In this document: piece by piece, positions 21,458-28,297 of the stretch
How positions within the stretch are numbered: position 1 is the first letter of the stretch
Layout of the letters: each line of letters begins with the position of its first letter
From: Fictibacillus nanhaiensis
GTDB lineage: Bacteria > Bacillota > Bacilli > Bacillales > Fictibacillaceae
Length of the DNA stretch: 55,922 nt
Reading direction: 5' to 3'
Assembly: GCF_019801215.1 (NCBI RefSeq)
Contig: NZ_JAHVJO010000008.1
Coordinates: 1-55,922, forward strand
The notes under the pieces: model-generated
Told to the model about the DNA's origin: nothing
The model's input: only the letters and a program-made list of their open reading frames with translations
Database searches by the model: none
Position numbers and translations under genes: made by a program

Positions 21458-22057
21458 TTACTTCTTATTTCCCTTCCAATTGCTCAATCTATTCTTCACA
21501 GACTTCAAAAACCCTGCAACTTTTAAAGATTTATCTTTTAAATTATACCATTTTTGTTTCGGAATGAAACGCCATACAAGTCGTCCAAGCCATTTAAATG
21601 GTGCAAGAACAATATTTAATAATATGATAGCGATTCTTTGGACAATTCTTAATACATATAAAAGAATACCCGTAACGATCATGAACAACCATTTGATCGG
21701 CATAACGATTAACCCATGAAAAAGGCGAGACAAAAAACCGAACAGAGAAACTACGACTGTTACAAACCATTCCAGAAGCTTTTTGTAAATCGACTCAAAT
21801 AAAGCTCGATATGCCGCATAACCACAAATTAAGGCGATAAATATATAAAAACGGATTTCAGCATGATTGACGTGGAGCAGCACATAAAATACAAGTAAAG
21901 CCTGTACAAGCCAAAAAAGGAGATCATTTAAAAAATGAAACCAGTGCCATTTCCGCTTTTCATGGATAAACCGGCCATACGTGTCTACTGCCATGCCGAT
22001 CCAAATCCCCATGAAAACCATAGCCAGCATTGTTTGAAACTGAACAGTTAAGGTCAT
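21458..22057 (-). CDS. yabQ: Spore cortex membrane protein YabQ
   Basis: About 199 residues with four or five hydrophobic segments (around 8-26, 45-63, 68-86, 95-112 and 115-160) and a basic C terminus. Required for cortex formation in B. subtilis. Its start overlaps the yabP stop by 4 bp, so the pair is translationally coupled. Confidence 0.92.
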   Translation of the reverse strand: MTLTVQFQTMLAMVFMGIWIGMAVDTYGRFIHEKRKWHWFHFLNDLLFWLVQALLVFYVLLHVNHAEIRFYIFIALICGYAAYRALFESIYKKLLEWFVTVVVSLFGFLSRLFHGLIVMPIKWLFMIVTGILLYVLRIVQRIAIILLNIVLAPFKWLGRLVWRFIPKQKWYNLKDKSLKVAGFLKSVKNRLSNWKGNKK

Positions 22058-22362
22058 TTGAACAATTTGCCGAAGAAGCCTTGTTTCTTATCCGTACTCT
22101 GTTGGTCCAAGTACACGAGGTCGAATACCTTTCCCTCGATATTGACTACTCCAGACTCTACATCAAGGTTCTTCATCTTTAAGTTCATCCCGCGTATCGC
22201 TAAAAAGCCCATTGATGTCTCCAGCAGGAATTCCTCATTATCAAAACTTTCCACTTGTTTGACACCCGTGATCTCCAGATTCTTTCTTCCTATCATTCTA
22301 ACATCATGGGCCGGAGCATTAACTTTTTGATTATATCCGTTTAAATCATATCGTTGGTCCAT
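22054..22362 (-). CDS. yabP: Spore protein YabP
   Basis: 102 residues of the YabP/YqfC family (HDVRMIGRKNLEITGVKQVESFDNEEF is split across the first half; the C-terminal part is MGFLAIRG... SGVVNIEGKVFDLVY). ATG 22362 with SD GAGGAGGGG is the start; the apparent 39-residue extension upstream is read from repeat DNA and is not real. In B. subtilis the gene is under sigma-E. Confidence 0.92.
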   Translation of the reverse strand: MDQRYDLNGYNQKVNAPAHDVRMIGRKNLEITGVKQVESFDNEEFLLETSMGFLAIRGMNLKMKNLDVESGVVNIEGKVFDLVYLDQQSTDKKQGFFGKLFK

Positions 22363-22387
22363 ACATTCCCCTCCTCTATTCCATACA

Positions 22388-22416
22388 TATGTATGAAACA
22401 ACGAAGGAGAATAGAA
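22388..22416 (-). promoter_or_regulatory. Sigma-E-like promoter of yabP-yabQ
   Basis: TTCTATT (22410-22416), 14 bases, CATACATA (22388-22395) on the minus strand resembles the sigma-E pattern (-35 ending ATATT, -10 CATACAnT). It sits 25 bases before the yabP start, and the -10 lies in a perfect CATACATATGTATG palindrome. Confidence 0.5.
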
Positions 22417-22428
22417 CAAGCTGTATAG

Positions 22429-23194
22429 AAAAGCTGAAGCGGCTCGTTTAAAAGCGACAAGCACATAATCGCCTGACAACGGATACGCTTTTTGTATCCT
22501 AGGAAGGAGAGAATGTGACTCGAGCTTTTAGCCGCTGAAGCTGGACAATGAAAAGCTGAAATGACCGGTTAGCCCCGACAAGCACTTCACTCTTGACTGA
22601 AGACACGCTTTTTGTGTCACAAGGAAAGAGGAAAGTGACCTCGAGGGGCTGGTCATTGAAGCTGGACAATATAAAAAAGCTGAAGCGGCTCGTTTAAAAG
22701 CGACAAGCACATAATCTCCTGACAATGGATACGCTTTTTGTATCCTTGGAAGGAGAGAATGTGACTCGAGCTTTTAGCCGCTGAAGCTGGACAATGAAAA
22801 GCTGAAATGACCGGTTAGCCCCGACAAGCACTTCACTCTTGACTGAAGACACGCTTTTTGTGTCACAAGGAAAGAGGAAAGTGACCTCGAGGGGCTGGTC
22901 ATTGAAGCTGGACAATATAAAAAAGCTGAAGCGGCTCGTTTAAAAGCGACAAGCACATAATCTCCTGACAATGGATACGCTATTTGTATCCTTGGAAGGA
23001 GAGAATGTGACTCGAGCTTTTAGCCGCTGAAGCTGGACAATATAAAAAAGCTGAAGCGGCTCGTTTAAAAGCGACAAACACATAATCTCCTGACAATGGA
23101 TACGCTTTTTGTATCCTTGGAAGGAGAGAATGTGACTCGAGCTTTTAGCCGCTGAAGCTGGACAATGAAAAGCTGAAATGACCGGTTAGCCCCG
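22429..23194. repeat. Head-to-tail array of structured A/B elements
   Basis: Units: A1 22429-22549, B1 22550-22670, A2 22671-22795, B2 22796-22916, A3 22917-23041, A4 23042-23166, and B3 cut off at about 23194. B1 and B2 are identical; A2, A3 and A4 differ by single bases. Each unit starts AAAGCTGAA and ends TGAAGCTGGACAAT. Both types fold the same way: an outer stem with a 4-5-nt bulge, then constant GACAAG, nested stems starting CAC, terminal loop GCTTTTT, returning strands, constant AC(C)TCGA, and the closing strand. Stem sequences differ between A and B but remain complementary. The array lies between the rqcP terminator and the yabP promoter. It makes reading frames that are not genes. 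Confidence 0.92.
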
Positions 23195-23200
23195 GAAACT

Positions 23201-23340
23201 TGGCGAGTGGTTGGCGATATTTGTCGATATTTGCAGACTCGTGGATATATCCTCATTTTTTTTGGATTCAGCATAAAAACTCGTGGATTCAGGCCCAAAA
23301 TTTTTGGATTCACAGGCAAAACTTTAGGATTCAACCTCGG
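23201..23340. repeat. 21-bp-phased GGATTCA array
   Basis: GGATTCA or a variant begins at 23243 (GGATATA), 23264, 23285, 23306 and 23327: five units exactly 21 bases apart. A weaker sixth unit (TCGATAT) may precede them. The DNA between them is A/T-rich with partial likeness (ACTCGTGGAT, CAAAATTTTTGGAT). Read on the minus strand it gives a seven-residue LNPK-like peptide repeat, which I do not regard as coding. 23341-23500 contains nothing I recognise. Confidence 0.85.
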
Positions 23341-23501
23341 TGGCCCTTCAAAACGGCAATCGCCTACTTGTTTTTGCCTCTTCAGACCAGTCAGATTTGC
23401 ATGGTGGCTTATCGAAAAATAAAAAAGGTAAAGTTTTGTTCCAAAACTTCTCCTAATCCAATGATAATTTGGCAGAGAGCTTTCCTTTATTAACAAAAAG
23501 G

Positions 23502-23530
23502 AAAAGAACCTGAAGAATTCAGGTTCTTTA
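23502..23530 (-). terminator. rqcP terminator
   Basis: AAGAACCTGAATTCTTCAGGTTCTT hairpin then TTCCTTTTTG on the minus strand, overlapping the rqcP stop. It should stop hup-rqcP transcripts before the repeat array. Confidence 0.85.
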
Positions 23531-23794
23531 TTCAGTCGTTTCGATGCGGTTTTCTTCGAGAACGGTGTACATGTTATCCGCGTCCTCTTTTTTGGTCGTA
23601 TCTTTCAGCTCGTTGATTTTTACTTTTACAAGCTTTTGTCCAAAACGAATCGTAAGCTCGTCTCCTATCTTCACATCAGAAGACGCTTTAGCCTGCAGTC
23701 CGTTTATCGAGATACGCCCTTGATCTGAAATCTCCTTCGCCACGGTTCTCCGCTTAATCAGACGGGAGACTTTCAGAAACTTGTCTAAGCGCAT
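23528..23794 (-). CDS. rqcP: S4-domain ribosome quality-control factor RqcP (YabO)
   Basis: 88 residues; the S4 RNA-binding domain fills the first 60 ([39 protein letters not shown]). The B. subtilis ortholog binds stalled 50S subunits and supports RqcH in adding alanine tails; related to Hsp15. It starts 2 bp after hup, so both are one transcript. Confidence 0.93.
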   Translation of the reverse strand: MRLDKFLKVSRLIKRRTVAKEISDQGRISINGLQAKASSDVKIGDELTIRFGQKLVKVKINELKDTTKKEDADNMYTVLEENRIETTE

Positions 23795-23796
23795 GC

Positions 23797-24069
23797 TTAT
23801 TTTACTGCTTCTTTCAGCTTGTTGCCTGCTTTAAATGCTGGAACGGTAGCAGCAGGGATTTGAATTTCTTTACCTGTTTGAGGGTTGCGGCCTGTACGGC
23901 TAGAACGCTCGCGAGTTTCAAAAGTTCCAAATCCAACAAACTGTACTTTGTCTCCACCTTTTAAAGCGGAAGTGATTTCATCGATTACGCCATTAACGAC
24001 TGTTTCTACATCTTTTTTCGTAAGACCTGACTTTTCTGAGATATTTGTTACCAATTCATTTTTGTTCAT
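23797..24069 (-). CDS. hup: DNA-binding protein HU
   Basis: 90-residue histone-like nucleoid protein; [17 protein letters not shown] at the N terminus and the arm [23 protein letters not shown]. All family residues including the arm-tip proline are present. AGGAGGT precedes the ATG. In B. subtilis hup is elsewhere; here it sits between mazG and rqcP. Confidence 0.96.
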   Translation of the reverse strand: MNKNELVTNISEKSGLTKKDVETVVNGVIDEITSALKGGDKVQFVGFGTFETRERSSRTGRNPQTGKEIQIPAATVPAFKAGNKLKEAVK

Positions 24070-24108
24070 TTTAATTACCTCCTAAAGTTTCTATCAAAGA
24101 ATTCGCTA

Positions 24109-24155
24109 GAAACCCTTTATAATTAAGGGTTTCATGATATTTCTCGAGAAAATAT
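24109..24155 (-). promoter_or_regulatory. Two inverted repeats in the hup leader
   Basis: 24109-24133 is a 9-bp perfect stem (GAAACCCTT/AAGGGTTTC, 7-base loop); 24137-24155 is a near-palindrome around CTCGAG. Neither is followed by a T run, so they are not terminators; they could be an operator or an mRNA structure. I could not place a convincing promoter. Confidence 0.45.
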
Positions 24156-24196
24156 TCTCTATTTCTCACTATAATCCTTCTTTGTTGAAAAAAAAA

Positions 24197-25636
24197 TTAT
24201 TTTGCCTCATTCCAAAAACGGTCCATTTCCTCTAATGTAACGTCTTCAAACGAAAGGTTTTTCTCCTTTAAAGCTGATTCTATATAGCGAAATCGCTTGT
24301 AGAACTTTTTGTTCGTGGCATTCAGAGCCTCTTCTGGGTCTATTTTATAAAAACGCGCTAGATTTACAACCGAAAACAAAAGATCCCCAAGTTCTTTTAG
24401 CTGTTCTTCGCCTTCTGCATCCTGAAATTCCTTTAGTTCTTCTAAGATCTTATCATAAACGGGTTCTGCTTCTTTCCAATCAAATCCGACCTTTGCCGCT
24501 TTTTTCTGAAATAGATAAGCTTTTTGAATAGCAGGTATCCCCTTAGGCACACCGTCCAGGAGAGACTCTCGATCTTCTTTACCTGATTCTTGCGCTTTTA
24601 TAGCATCCCAATTGGCCACGACTTCATCTGCATCAGCAGCACTTGTATCACCAAATACATGCGGGTGGCGGCGAATCATTTTTTCGGTTAATGTGCTAAT
24701 CACATCATCCATTGAAAAAAATCCTTCTTCTTCTCCGATCTCGGCATGAAGCAGAACTTGCAGAAGCACATCACCAAGCTCTTCAGCAAGCGCTTCATCA
24801 TCTTCTTCATCGATCGCGTCTAGCACTTCATATGCTTCTTCGATCAAATATTTTTTTAATGAGACATGCGTTTGTTTCTGATCCCAAGGACATCCCCCAG
24901 GACCTCTTAATTTCTCAATAACCTGTTTTAAAAAAGAGAAGTCTCTATACATAAGGGTTTCTTCATGAACGGGAGGGACATATACAGCAGTAAGATTGTT
25001 AAGCGTTACCGTCTGGTCCAATTCATAAAGCGGAACCTTGAAAATCGTCTCGTCACTGCTTCCAGCTGCAGTAACGACTGAGACTTCATAATTATCCGGG
25101 TATTTCTCCATAAGCGTTAGTTTAACATCCGATGCAATAAAAGCGTCATACACTTGGACGATGACAAGGTGATGACGAATTTGAATTTCTTCTTTCTTTA
25201 ATGAAGTTCCATCTAGTATTTGACATCCTTCAATCGGATCGATCTTTAAAGCGGTATACATTTCATCAAGAAAGCTCTTTCCGCCTGCTACCGAAACCTC
25301 TACACCATGTTCATGTGCCGTATGGAGGAGAATCTGCACAGCCTGTTCAGCGACTAAAGGATGACCAGGAACGGCATACAGTACATCGCCGTATGTATGT
25401 GCTGCTTGGAAAAGTGTTTCTGCGATTTCTTTATAGACAGGCTCAAACTGATCATGTTTTTCATAGATATCATCAAATGTAACAAATGCTTTTCCTTGCC
25501 TAGAGAGTTCTTCGATCGCCGGATGATGTTTCGTTCTTGCATACACCGTTTGTGCATTCTCTAACATCCGGTAAATACCGAGTGTCATTTGATCTAAGTC
25601 TCCTGCACCTAAGCCTATAACTGTGATTTTTTTCAT
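24197..25636 (-). CDS. mazG: Fusion of SAM-methylase-like domain and MazG nucleotide pyrophosphohydrolase (YabN)
   Basis: 479 residues. N-terminal tetrapyrrole-methylase-like domain (1-220; IGLGAGDLDQMTLG, YAVPGHPLVAE) and C-terminal MazG domain (GPGGCPWDQKQTH, metal-binding EEAYEVLDAI and EELGDVLLQVL) followed by a second MazG-like half. MazG hydrolyses NTPs including aberrant ones; the role of the methylase-like part is unknown. Same fusion as B. subtilis YabN. Overlaps the flippase gene by 4 bp. Confidence 0.93.
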   Translation of the reverse strand: MKKITVIGLGAGDLDQMTLGIYRMLENAQTVYARTKHHPAIEELSRQGKAFVTFDDIYEKHDQFEPVYKEIAETLFQAAHTYGDVLYAVPGHPLVAEQAVQILLHTAHEHGVEVSVAGGKSFLDEMYTALKIDPIEGCQILDGTSLKKEEIQIRHHLVIVQVYDAFIASDVKLTLMEKYPDNYEVSVVTAAGSSDETIFKVPLYELDQTVTLNNLTAVYVPPVHEETLMYRDFSFLKQVIEKLRGPGGCPWDQKQTHVSLKKYLIEEAYEVLDAIDEEDDEALAEELGDVLLQVLLHAEIGEEEGFFSMDDVISTLTEKMIRRHPHVFGDTSAADADEVVANWDAIKAQESGKEDRESLLDGVPKGIPAIQKAYLFQKKAAKVGFDWKEAEPVYDKILEELKEFQDAEGEEQLKELGDLLFSVVNLARFYKIDPEEALNATNKKFYKRFRYIESALKEKNLSFEDVTLEEMDRFWNEAK

Positions 25637-27222
25637 GTAGGTCTCCTTTTTTTCAGGTGGTTCAAGATCTTTTTAACTATACTGACAGAATGATATAAAG
25701 TTTCCCATTCCTCTTTGGAAAAAAGTTTTAGTCTGGTCATACTTATCAGATAGGTTACGGCACCAATTATACTTGAGCTGATACTCGTAAACATCGCGAC
25801 AACCCTGTTATTTTCTTCAAAGAAAACATTTTGGACGGTTGTGACCCATAGCATAACGACCGCTGCCATAATAAATAATGAAATTAGGAATGACACGATA
25901 CTCCATATTCGTGCACCGGTCAAAAACTGAGTGGCATGCTGCAGCTTTATCATTTGTAATACAGATGCGGTACATGTTGCCAGCACCGTTGAAAGGGCTG
26001 CGCCTTCCATACCGTACACCGGTATCAAGTATAGGTTTCCTGCAATCTTAATCAGTACAGCTAGTAATACCGTAAACGCGGTATACCTTCCATGTCCAAG
26101 CCCTTGTAAAAGACCTGTAGATGTATAAATAAGAGAAACAAAGACAATGGAAACACACAAAATGGCAAGTGCTAACGAACCATCTTCATTTTTAAAAAGC
26201 ATAACATTTACTGGCTTCATGATACTAATCAGACCTACAGCTGCAGCTCCTCCAAAAACAAAAGAAATTTTTATAGAAAGCCTCGCTAAGGCTTGAATTT
26301 CGGCTTTTTTTCTTTTTTGAACTAATTTAGCCATTTCTGGTACAACGGCCAGTGCAACACTTGCTGCGGCCACCGTACCTAGCTGTATAAGAGGTTGTCC
26401 ACGGTCAAATATCCCTTTCAAAAGCTTTGCATCATAAGCTTCCATTCCGCTATTCACCCATACGTTTACAAACAGAAAGGCGTCAACGAGCTGAAGTAAT
26501 GCTAATACGAGTGCACTTAAAGAAAGATAGATACTTGTTTTAAGCAATTCTGCTCCATATAAAAATCTGATTTCAGCCTGAGGGTTGTAAGCTGGAGCTA
26601 TGCCTTTTTTCCAAAAGAACAAAAGAAATAACCCTGAAGCAACTGCTCCTAGTACAGAACCTGTTAAGGCACCTGCTCCCGTTTCATAGCTGGTATATCC
26701 ACGAGCAACAAAATAGAAAGAAATCAATAATATGCCAGACACTCTCACGGTCTGTTCAATCAATTGTGAAACAGCTGTCAGCTGCATGTCTCCATAGCCT
26801 TGATACGTGCCCCTGAAGAAAGCAGAAAGCGGAATGAACAAAAACAGGACTGAAAGCACCCGTATTGGCAAGCTTAGTTCGTCATCTCCCATCAAGCGTG
26901 CGATAAAGGGGGCTGTAAGGAACAGCATCAAAAATGTTACAATGCCTAACAAAAAGGATGTCCAAAAAGAAGTTTTTATAAGATGGTCCTTGTTATTTTT
27001 TTCGGAGGCAATCATTTTCGATAATGCCATGGGATATCCGGTAAAAGCAATTGCAGCTGCAATTGCATAAAATGGATAAGCCTGCTGAAATACATAAAAA
27101 CCGAAATCACCTGTCATATTCTGATAGGGAATTCGGTATATGGCACTCAATAATTTTACGACAAGGGCTGCTGCGGTCAGCAGTAAAGCACCTTCCCACA
27201 CAGAAGTTTTCTTTGGGTTCAT
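25633..27222 (-). CDS. yabM: MOP-superfamily flippase, SpoVB/YabM-like
   Basis: 529 residues with about 14 membrane segments; N-terminal region LLTAAALVVKLLSAIYRIPYQN is typical of the SpoVB/Wzx/MurJ-like lipid-linked precursor exporters. Probably moves a lipid-linked cell-wall or polysaccharide precursor across the membrane, perhaps during sporulation; the substrate cannot be read. ATG 27222 is preceded by TTGAGG; an upstream TTG is part of that SD. Confidence 0.88.
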   Translation of the reverse strand: MNPKKTSVWEGALLLTAAALVVKLLSAIYRIPYQNMTGDFGFYVFQQAYPFYAIAAAIAFTGYPMALSKMIASEKNNKDHLIKTSFWTSFLLGIVTFLMLFLTAPFIARLMGDDELSLPIRVLSVLFLFIPLSAFFRGTYQGYGDMQLTAVSQLIEQTVRVSGILLISFYFVARGYTSYETGAGALTGSVLGAVASGLFLLFFWKKGIAPAYNPQAEIRFLYGAELLKTSIYLSLSALVLALLQLVDAFLFVNVWVNSGMEAYDAKLLKGIFDRGQPLIQLGTVAAASVALAVVPEMAKLVQKRKKAEIQALARLSIKISFVFGGAAAVGLISIMKPVNVMLFKNEDGSLALAILCVSIVFVSLIYTSTGLLQGLGHGRYTAFTVLLAVLIKIAGNLYLIPVYGMEGAALSTVLATCTASVLQMIKLQHATQFLTGARIWSIVSFLISLFIMAAVVMLWVTTVQNVFFEENNRVVAMFTSISSSIIGAVTYLISMTRLKLFSKEEWETLYHSVSIVKKILNHLKKRRPT

Positions 27223-27422
27223 GTGATACCTCAATATTTCTTATGGTGTATCCATCTAATTATTTCCCAGGACGACACATATCGACACACCTATTTCTTT
27301 CTCGTTAATTCAACGTATTATACCATACATGAAATCGGGGCTGCCGGATTATATCATCAAAGAGAGACTCTTTTCTAAAAGATTGTAGCTAAGGGGTCAT
27401 TTTTTATTTTCTTCTTTGACAA

Positions 27423-27551
27423 GTTGATTGTAGAGCAAGGTGCGAGACTCCTGGGGGAGAAGCGGGGCAGGTGAGACTCCTGATGGTGCTTGCACCAAGG
27501 ATGCTCACCGCACGCCCCCCGGAAAGCGAGTATCCTGAAACGGAAATCAAT
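27423..27551. repeat. Dispersed GC-rich palindromic repeat, longer copy
   Basis: Begins GTTGATTGTAGAGCAAGG and ends CCTGAAACGGAAATCAAT, so its ends are inverted repeats. Internally it has GTGAGACTCC and, later, GCTCACCGCACG, which also pair, and CGGAAAGCGAG. A shorter copy in the other orientation lies at 11459-11550. It accounts for most of the 395-bp gap between spoVT and the flippase gene; the rest holds no gene I can see. Confidence 0.78.
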
Positions 27552-27587
27552 AACTTTCAGGAACAACAAAATTTGCGAAAACTACCT

Positions 27588-27620
27588 AAAAAAAGAAAGA
27601 GCAAAAATCGCCCTTTCTTA
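27588..27620 (-). terminator. spoVT terminator
   Basis: AAGAAAGGGCGATTTTTGCTCTTTCTT hairpin followed by TTTTTAGG on the minus strand, overlapping the spoVT stop. Confidence 0.8.
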
Positions 27621-28154
27621 ATGCTCCATCTGTCTGGCTAGAAAACCAGCTGCAGTTTCAGCAAGTTTCTGCTCTAGTTCAGTAAGCTTTTTTCCTTCTT
27701 TCCCAATCATGACCACAGCACCGATTGGATCTCCGCCTGCAATAATTGGTGCGATAACATGGGATGTATTTTCTTTAATCCCGTCTATAAGCTCGGCATC
27801 CGCGCCATTGGATTCAACTAACGTCTTCCGGTCACTCATGGATGCTTCCACTACTTTGCCTATAGCTTTATTATGGTAGTCTTTCTTGGATCCGCCAGCT
27901 ACCGCAATGTATGTATCACGGTCAGCAATTAATACAACATGTCCTGTACTGTCAGCAAGGCTTTCCGCGTATTCTTTCGCAAAATCACCTAGCTCGTTAA
28001 TAGGAGAGTATTTTTTTAAGATAACTTCTCCATCTCTGTCTACAAAAATCTCAAGCGGATCTCCCTCACGAATACGCAATGTTCTGCGGATTTCTTTAGG
28101 AATAACAACGCGCCCAAGGTCATCAATGCGTCGAACGATACCAGTCGCTTTCAT
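27618..28154 (-). CDS. spoVT: Stage V sporulation transcription factor SpoVT
   Basis: 178 residues: AbrB-type swapped-hairpin DNA-binding domain (1-50; MKATGIVRRIDDLGRVVIPK) and a C-terminal GAF-like domain (about 55-178). Tunes sigma-G genes in the forespore. ATG 28154 gives exactly the known B. subtilis length; the open frame upstream is untranslated leader. N terminus closely resembles AbrB, also in this window. Confidence 0.97.
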   Translation of the reverse strand: MKATGIVRRIDDLGRVVIPKEIRRTLRIREGDPLEIFVDRDGEVILKKYSPINELGDFAKEYAESLADSTGHVVLIADRDTYIAVAGGSKKDYHNKAIGKVVEASMSDRKTLVESNGADAELIDGIKENTSHVIAPIIAGGDPIGAVVMIGKEGKKLTELEQKLAETAAGFLARQMEH

Positions 28155-28243
28155 ATAAATAAAGCCCTCTCTTTCGGATGATAGTTCACTGATGTAACAA
28201 CAAAATGGTCCCTTCTTTTGAAGAATGTTCCATTCTCTAGATT

Positions 28244-28273
28244 TATTATTTGTTACATCTCTTGTTCTATTCA
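28244..28273 (-). promoter_or_regulatory. Sigma-G/F-like promoter of spoVT
   Basis: TGAATA (28268-28273), 17 bases, AATAATA (28244-28250): a full match to the -35 and a 5/7 match to the -10 (CATACTA) of forespore promoters. Confidence 0.5.
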
Positions 28274-28297
28274 TGATTAAGAGGGGTTAAGGGAAAT

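Noticed and set aside
22429-23340. CRISPR array
   Set aside because: Units are 121-125 bp or 21 bp, with no repeat-spacer alternation of 25-40 bp and no cas genes nearby.
22528-23496. Several minus-strand open frames of 65-143 codons sharing MSGDYVLVAFKRAASAF
   Set aside because: They are readings of the repeat units, begin and end inside them, lack Shine-Dalgarno sequences, and change frame between A and B; the N-terminal extension of yabP comes from the same DNA.
24109-24133. Terminator after mazG
   Set aside because: The hairpin has no T run on either strand, and sits in the hup leader rather than after a gene.
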